From: UBA5239 sp040394635
GTDB lineage: Bacteria; Verrucomicrobiota; Lentisphaeria; Victivallales; Victivallaceae
DNA length: 64,000 bases
Reading direction: 5' to 3'
Assembly (NCBI GenBank): GCA_040394635.1
Contig: JBEBRW010000015.1
Coordinates: 32,746-96,745, forward strand
Part shown: positions 59,870 through 64,000 of the stretch, in pieces
Position numbering within the stretch: position 1 is the stretch's first letter
How the letters are laid out: the number at the start of each line of letters is the position of its first letter
Notes under the pieces: model-generated
What the model was told of the DNA's origin: nothing
Database searches by the model: none
The model's input: the letters and a program-made list of their open reading frames with translations, nothing else
Translations under genes and position numbers: made by a program

Positions 59870-61726
59870 TTATAGTTCGGAGAGCGTTTTTCGCAGATTC
59901 GCTATTTCGCGATCTGTCAGGCGAGTCCTCGGCTGCCGTGTTCCGGAACCGGGAGGATTGAGGCGGCGTGCCTCAAGTCCGTATTCGTCTAAATGGCGGC
60001 GAATGGTTTGTTCATCGGTACCGAATACCTTTGCCATTACGGCGCTGGTGTAGCGATCGGCCAAATAGGATAAGCGCTCCCGGGTAATTGCCATCACGGG
60101 CGGTGAAGCTTCTTTTTTCGGTACAATCTGTCCGGGTAACCGATATTGCGCTTCGGGAGGGCAACTGGGGTCATGTTTAATGCTGAAAATCTGAAAATCT
60201 TTGATCCGGCAATAATCAGGCGAGGCTTGATTGTCAACGGCTATTCCGAAAGTACCGCCGAAGAAAAGCGACGGTACGTAGATCAATAATTTCCCATCGA
60301 TATAAAGGTGGAAAAAATTCTCAGTCTGGACCATTTCAACGCGGATAAAATCTTTGGCCTGATCCGGTTGCTTGAGCGGTTGCAATGAGATCTTTTGCCC
60401 GCTTTCCTGTTGGTATTCCAATGGCGAAACGGTCAATTTATCGTCCGCTTTCCGGCTGAGTGCCCATTGGTAAAATGCGCGTTCATTTCCACGGCGTCCC
60501 AAGGCTGTCACTCGAAAGTAAACGGAACCGCTCAACCCTGAATTGTCGAGATTAAAGCGGATGACGTAAGGTGATTCCAGCGGTTTTTTCAACTGGATCT
60601 GTCCGTATGAGCCCACGATCAGCGATTTATCGAAAAAAGTGAAGTTCGCACTATCGGCGGTGTTCCAGTTCTTTTTAGATGAAAAATCATCGGAGAATAC
60701 CAGTTGTTGCCGCCGTGGGGCATTATCCAACTGATACGCCTGATGCTTCTGGTGAAGAATATCCCCGGATTTGGGAATATACAAAAGGCCGTTTCCATAA
60801 GCAATAAAGTCAAGTCTATCCCGCTTGGCAATTTCGCCAATTTTTAATGGCGATTTATCCCCGGATGGCCGGATAAACCACACCGCTACAAATCCCGTCA
60901 GAATCAGCAGGGCAATGACAACATAGCGAGAGCGGAATATCAGTGATAGAAAACGCTTTCTATGAGGGACACCGCCTATAAGCGCTCGCTGGAACTCATC
61001 CGCATTTTTGAAGCGGTGAAAGCGGTTTGGACTACAGGCGGTGGAAATTACCTGATTCAGATACTGATACGGCTTATGGTCAATCAGTTCTTGAGGAAAT
61101 GACGGAAATAGGTCTACGCTGTTTCCGGTCAGACAGCAGTAGAGGACCTTGCCGAGCGCGTAGAGATCGTCGGCGTGGCCCTTGCCGGTCGAACCGGCCC
61201 GCAGCCGTTCAGGCGGGATGAAGCCCAGTGTACCACCGAGGGTTAAGGTTTGGGAGATTGAGCGCACCAGTCCGATGTCGGAGAGTTTCGGCACACCGTT
61301 GACGTAGAGAATATTTTCCGGTTTAATGTCCCGGTGAACCAGCCTTGCGGCATGAAGTACGTTCAGGCCCTCCAGTAACATCCGGCCGAGTTCCAAGGTC
61401 TCGTCAGCGGTGAAGCGCCCTTTCTGTTTCAATATATTCGACAGGGTAGCCGGTACGTAGTCCGCTTCCGTACCGAGGTTATCGGCGAGCTCCATCGTAT
61501 AATAGAGAATTGAACCAACTTCTCCGATGTGCAGAATACGGATCAGGTGAGGAGAATCGCCAATCCGAGCGTAGTGATTCAGCCCGGTAAACTCTTTTTC
61601 GATTTGCTCCGAGCGCTCCACAGTTTTAAGCGCGACCAGTTGACCGGAACGAGTCCGGGCGATCCAGACCTCGCCGTAGGCACCGTGGCCGCATTTCTGT
61701 AGAAGTTCGTAATCGGGAATCTGCAT
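59870..61726 (-). CDS. Transmembrane Ser/Thr protein kinase with C-terminal lectin-like and HTH-like parts
   Basis: 618 residues. Hanks-type kinase at about 5-255: glycine loop GHGAYGEV, Lys34, VHRDIKPENIL with Asp133, and SDIGLV in place of DFG (Asp150 retained). One membrane helix near 262-284. The distal part contains a LamG/DUF1080-like beta-sandwich (about 340-510; LVFSDDFSSKKNWN, FFHLYIDGKLLIYV). The last 60 residues look like an HTH (VMAKVFGTDEQTIRRHLDEYGLE). Third gene of the sigma operon, 2 bp after the anti-sigma-like gene. It may sense the envelope and signal to the sigma factor. Confidence 0.85.
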   Translation of the reverse strand: MQIPDYELLQKCGHGAYGEVWIARTRSGQLVALKTVERSEQIEKEFTGLNHYARIGDSPHLIRILHIGEVGSILYYTMELADNLGTEADYVPATLSNILKQKGRFTADETLELGRMLLEGLNVLHAARLVHRDIKPENILYVNGVPKLSDIGLVRSISQTLTLGGTLGFIPPERLRAGSTGKGHADDLYALGKVLYCCLTGNSVDLFPSFPQELIDHKPYQYLNQVISTACSPNRFHRFKNADEFQRALIGGVPHRKRFLSLIFRSRYVVIALLILTGFVAVWFIRPSGDKSPLKIGEIAKRDRLDFIAYGNGLLYIPKSGDILHQKHQAYQLDNAPRRQQLVFSDDFSSKKNWNTADSANFTFFDKSLIVGSYGQIQLKKPLESPYVIRFNLDNSGLSGSVYFRVTALGRRGNERAFYQWALSRKADDKLTVSPLEYQQESGQKISLQPLKQPDQAKDFIRVEMVQTENFFHLYIDGKLLIYVPSLFFGGTFGIAVDNQASPDYCRIKDFQIFSIKHDPSCPPEAQYRLPGQIVPKKEASPPVMAITRERLSYLADRYTSAVMAKVFGTDEQTIRRHLDEYGLEARRLNPPGSGTRQPRTRLTDREIANLRKTLSEL

Positions 61727-61728
61727 TT

Positions 61729-61986
61729 CTATACCGATGAATGTTGTTCAGGCTTTTCCTGAAAGGTATCGCAAAGCTGGCGATAAGCAACGTCATTTTC
61801 CGGAATATCGAGCTTTTTCAGCGATTCCTTTACATCCCGGAGGAAAAGATCATCGGTTCCAAGCTGATTCAGACGCGCCCGGCATCGGTTACACTTCGCA
61901 AGGTGCCAGCGGCAGATCAACCGGGCGAAAAACGGCATTTTATGATTACGGTACTGGTCAAGTTCAGGTATCTGATAGTGTCTCAT
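61729..61986 (-). CDS. Zinc-finger anti-sigma-like protein
   Basis: 85 residues. RLICRWHLAKCNRCRARLNQL carries the H-x3-C-x2-C of ZAS-type anti-sigma factors. No membrane helix, so it would be a soluble ZAS protein. It sits 2 bp after the sigma gene and 2 bp before the kinase, the usual order for such modules. Confidence 0.72.
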   Translation of the reverse strand: MRHYQIPELDQYRNHKMPFFARLICRWHLAKCNRCRARLNQLGTDDLFLRDVKESLKKLDIPENDVAYRQLCDTFQEKPEQHSSV

Positions 61987-61988
61987 GG

Positions 61989-62552
61989 CTATTCCTCCCG
62001 TAGCTTCTCAACGATCTTCCGCAACTTGGAGACGGCCCGGTTTTTCGCCACATAAACCGAGCCGACTGGAATATCCAGGAACCGGGCCACTTTTTCCGGC
62101 GGCTCGCCCTTGATGGCGTAAAGCTCGAAAGCCTGAAACGTACCGAGCTCGATTTGCGTCCGTAGAATCATCAGTGCTTGGCTTAGAATATGCGCTTGCC
62201 ATTCATCCAGCCAATGCGCTTCATTCGTTTCATCGGGCGGCTCGATTAAACTGCCCTGAGCGTATTCCCGGTCCTTGCGCCTCCGGATCAGGTCGATGGC
62301 ATTGTGCGAAATCACTCGCCGCAGATAGTCCCGGAACCGGCCTTTCTCCGGGTCATAGCGGAACCGTTTTCCCGCCTTGAAAATATCCAGCAGAACCGTC
62401 TGGCAGAGGTCTTCCAGTTCCGGCGGGGTCAGCCGGTAGTCATTTCCGCGCAGAATGATCAGCGGCCGGTACGTTTCATAGAATTCAAACCATGAAATCT
62501 CATCGCCGTTTTGAATCGCTTCCAATAAAGATTTTTTCGTCGTATAGCTCAT
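61989..62552 (-). CDS. ECF-type RNA polymerase sigma factor
   Basis: 187 residues from ATG 62552. Sigma region 2 (WFEFYETYRPLIILRG, then DLCQTVLLDIFKAGKRFRYDPEKGRFRDYLRRVISHNAIDLIRRR) and region 4 (AFELYAIKGEPPEKVARFLDIPVGSVYVAKNRAVSKLRKI) are both clear. This type, next to Ser/Thr kinases, is frequent in Planctomycetes and relatives. The ATG lies only 8 nt after the -10-like block of the upstream element, so the message may be nearly leaderless. Confidence 0.9.
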   Translation of the reverse strand: MSYTTKKSLLEAIQNGDEISWFEFYETYRPLIILRGNDYRLTPPELEDLCQTVLLDIFKAGKRFRYDPEKGRFRDYLRRVISHNAIDLIRRRKDREYAQGSLIEPPDETNEAHWLDEWQAHILSQALMILRTQIELGTFQAFELYAIKGEPPEKVARFLDIPVGSVYVAKNRAVSKLRKIVEKLREE

Positions 62553-62560
62553 TTTACCTA

Positions 62561-62593
62561 ACAATGCGTAGCGTCAGTGAAATTTCTTACACC
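62561..62593 (-). promoter_or_regulatory. ECF-type promoter-like element, copy A
   Basis: GGTGTAAGAAATT (62593-62581), 12 nt, CGCATTGT (62568-62561) on the minus strand, directly upstream of the sigma gene. Same blocks and spacing as 59836-59804, suggesting autoregulation plus control of the downstream operon. Confidence 0.65.
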
Positions 62594-62606
62594 GAATCAG
62601 AAAAAA

Positions 62607-64000
62607 TTACCAGTTACTACGGTCGTAGTTACGGTAGCTGATGGCTTCGTAAAGGTGGTTTTCGCCGATATCGGGGGAATTTGCGAGGTCGGCGATTGTC
62701 CGGGCTACTTTTAAGATGCGGTCGTAGGCGCGAGGGCTCAGGTCGAAGCGCTGGATGGCATGACGCAACAGGACTTCGCTTTTTTGACCGATCTGGCAGA
62801 ACTGGCGTAGTTCGCGGGGGGCCATATGCGCATTGCAGTAAATCCCGGCTCCCTTGAAACGCTCGGCTTGAATCTGGCGGGCGGCTATGACGCGTTCGCG
62901 AATTACAGCGCTCGATTCACCGGTTGGAGCCTTGATCAATTCATCTTCGCTCAGGCGCGAGACTTCCACGTGCAGGTCGATACGGTCCAGCAGTGGGCCG
63001 GAGATTTTGCCCCGGTATTTGCGGACTTCGTTCGGCTTGCAACGGCAACCGTGAGCACCGACCATGCCGCAGGGACACGGATTCATCGCGGCAACCATCA
63101 GGAATTTGGCGGGAAACGTGCAATTGCCATTGGCGCGCGAGATGGACACGATTCCAGTTTCGAGCGGTTGGCGCAGGACCTCTAAGACATTACGCTTGAA
63201 TTCGGGCAATTCGTCGAGAAATAACACGCCGTTATGGGCGCGGCTGATGGTACCGGGGGCGGGATTCTTACCGCCGCCGATCAGACCAACATCACTGGCG
63301 GTATGATGCGGCGATACGAACGGACGGCGGTTCACCAATGGTTGGCCGGGTTCCAGTAATCCGAGCACGCTGTGGATGCGACTGGTTTCTAGAGTTTCCT
63401 CCAATGTCATCAGGGGGAGAATACCCGGTAAACAGGTGGAAATTAACGACTTGCCCGTCCCGGGCGATCCAACCATTAACGCATTGTGAGAGCCTGCGGC
63501 AGCGATCTCCATCGCGCGTTTTGCGAGGCTCTGACCTTTGACATCGGCAAAGTCCGGCATCCGGGCATGGAGCATACCGTTCGATAACTCGCCCGGTTGA
63601 TAGGGCAACATCGGTTTGCCGCTGAAAAAATCTACGGCATCCTGCAGAGTGCTGATCGGAAAAACCGGGGTACTGCCGGAGGCTAAGGCGGCTTCGGCGG
63701 CGTTGGGCTCGGGAACGAGTAGGGCTTTGATATGCTTTTCATTACGCATACGCAGGGCTACGGGCAGGACACCGCGAACCGGGCGAACCATGCCGTTCAG
63801 AGCCAGTTCCCCGATCATGGCTACTTCTTCCAGTTTCTCGCGGTTGATGACCCCCGATGAGGCCAACATTGCCATAGCAATCGGCAAGTCGAACGCGGTT
63901 CCCTCTTTGCGTAAGTCGGCGGGAGCGAGATTGATTACGGTTGTTCCTTGAGGATGGGGGTAGCCGGAGCTTTGTAGAGCCGATTTCACCCGGTCGCGGC
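62607..64000 (-). CDS. comM: YifB/ComM-type magnesium-chelatase-like AAA+ ATPase (5' partial)
   Basis: The frame runs off the right end of the window; about 464 residues are visible. The Lon-like N-terminal domain is present from RDRVKSALQSSGYP (TVINLAPADLRKEGTAFDLPIAMAML), then Walker A GSPGTGKS, Walker B GVLFLDELPEF, and the C-terminal Mg-chelatase region with FCQIGQKSEVLL and LSPRAYDRILKVARTIADL. ComM is a hexameric helicase aiding branch migration in natural transformation. The 3' part is duplicated at 45949-46842. In Acinetobacter, comM is a known insertion site for resistance islands. Confidence 0.92.
   Translation of the reverse strand, partial: RDRVKSALQSSGYPHPQGTTVINLAPADLRKEGTAFDLPIAMAMLASSGVINREKLEEVAMIGELALNGMVRPVRGVLPVALRMRNEKHIKALLVPEPNAAEAALASGSTPVFPISTLQDAVDFFSGKPMLPYQPGELSNGMLHARMPDFADVKGQSLAKRAMEIAAAGSHNALMVGSPGTGKSLISTCLPGILPLMTLEETLETSRIHSVLGLLEPGQPLVNRRPFVSPHHTASDVGLIGGGKNPAPGTISRAHNGVLFLDELPEFKRNVLEVLRQPLETGIVSISRANGNCTFPAKFLMVAAMNPCPCGMVGAHGCRCKPNEVRKYRGKISGPLLDRIDLHVEVSRLSEDELIKAPTGESSAVIRERVIAARQIQAERFKGAGIYCNAHMAPRELRQFCQIGQKSEVLLRHAIQRFDLSPRAYDRILKVARTIADLANSPDIGENHLYEAISYRNYDRSNW

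Larger units (their letters stand above)
46816..62606. mobile_element. Putative genomic island in the yifB/comM locus
   Basis: About 15.8 kb of AT-rich accessory DNA between two same-orientation copies of the yifB 3' part. It contains a Pycsar-like operon, a VapE-type primase-helicase, an Nmad3 operon and a sigma/anti-sigma/kinase operon. The layout fits an element that inserted in the gene at the Walker A codons and brought a replacement 3' end. No integrase or transposase gene is seen in the window, so the mechanism is inferred. Confidence 0.55.

Noticed and set aside
1..64000. tRNA or rRNA genes
   Set aside because: Both strands were read for the T-loop GGTTCGAATCC type and rRNA conserved blocks; none was recognised. 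A covariance search would be decisive.

Overview
The window looks like a chromosomal segment of a Lentisphaerota bacterium (Victivallis-type). Evidence: a prepilin-type N-terminal cleavage protein of the kind those genomes carry in many copies (35224-35949), an alpha-L-rhamnosidase and a beta-helix protein next to AraC regulators, Gfo/Idh/MocA oxidoreductases, a DUF4091 (GH123-like) protein, MJ0042-like zinc ribbons, and an ECF sigma / anti-sigma / Ser-Thr kinase operon. The assignment is inferred from gene content; no rRNA or tRNA gene is visible. Core genes are GC-rich. The stretches at about 18.7-22.8 kb and 44.8-62.5 kb are clearly AT-richer and hold the accessory genes.

Layout. 0-10.2 kb: DUF4091 protein, YeiH transporter, yjbQ, a TPR protein, trxB, a lone ABC permease and a giant AsmA-like protein. 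10.3-13.2 kb: phage portal, a small protein and large terminase, with no capsid genes. 13.2-17.2 kb: minus-strand block marR-pilT-pdxJ-TIM barrel-ribE. 17.4-21.4 kb: a tail-tube-like protein, three copies of a tail-terminator-like domain, a helical protein and a decayed duplicate of that protein. 21.6-31.3 kb: lipoproteins and metabolic genes including rimO and pgsA. 31.3-40.1 kb: rhamnosidase / beta-helix operon, pseudopilin-like protein, M16 peptidase and AraC regulator. 40.2-44.7 kb: hisC, hisD and a hybrid histidine kinase. 44.8-45.9 kb: two tandem lipoproteins.

From 45.9 kb to the right end lies what reads as a genomic island. A 5'-truncated copy of yifB/comM (45949-46842) and the full-length-type yifB (62607 past the window end) stand as direct repeats around about 16 kb of AT-rich DNA. 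The island carries (i) a compact three-gene operon resembling Pycsar anti-phage defence: a tandem nucleotidyl-cyclase protein, a protein built of two E2-like (ubiquitin-conjugating) domains, and a membrane effector of the Pycsar TM family, behind a near-perfect sigma-54 promoter; (ii) a VapE-type primase-helicase with a C-run-rich intergenic region upstream; (iii) a seven-gene operon headed by an Nmad3 (nucleotide-modification-associated) protein with zinc-ribbon membrane proteins and an ankyrin protein; (iv) an ECF sigma / anti-sigma / transmembrane Ser-Thr kinase operon. Two 33-nt elements of identical geometry precede the sigma operon and the Nmad3 operon, suggesting that the sigma factor controls both.

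The most interesting candidate system is the cyclase / double-E2 / TM-effector operon. It would be a second-messenger defence system with a ubiquitin-like conjugation accessory of the kind known from type II CBASS. This is inference from motifs read by eye and has not been tested by a profile search.
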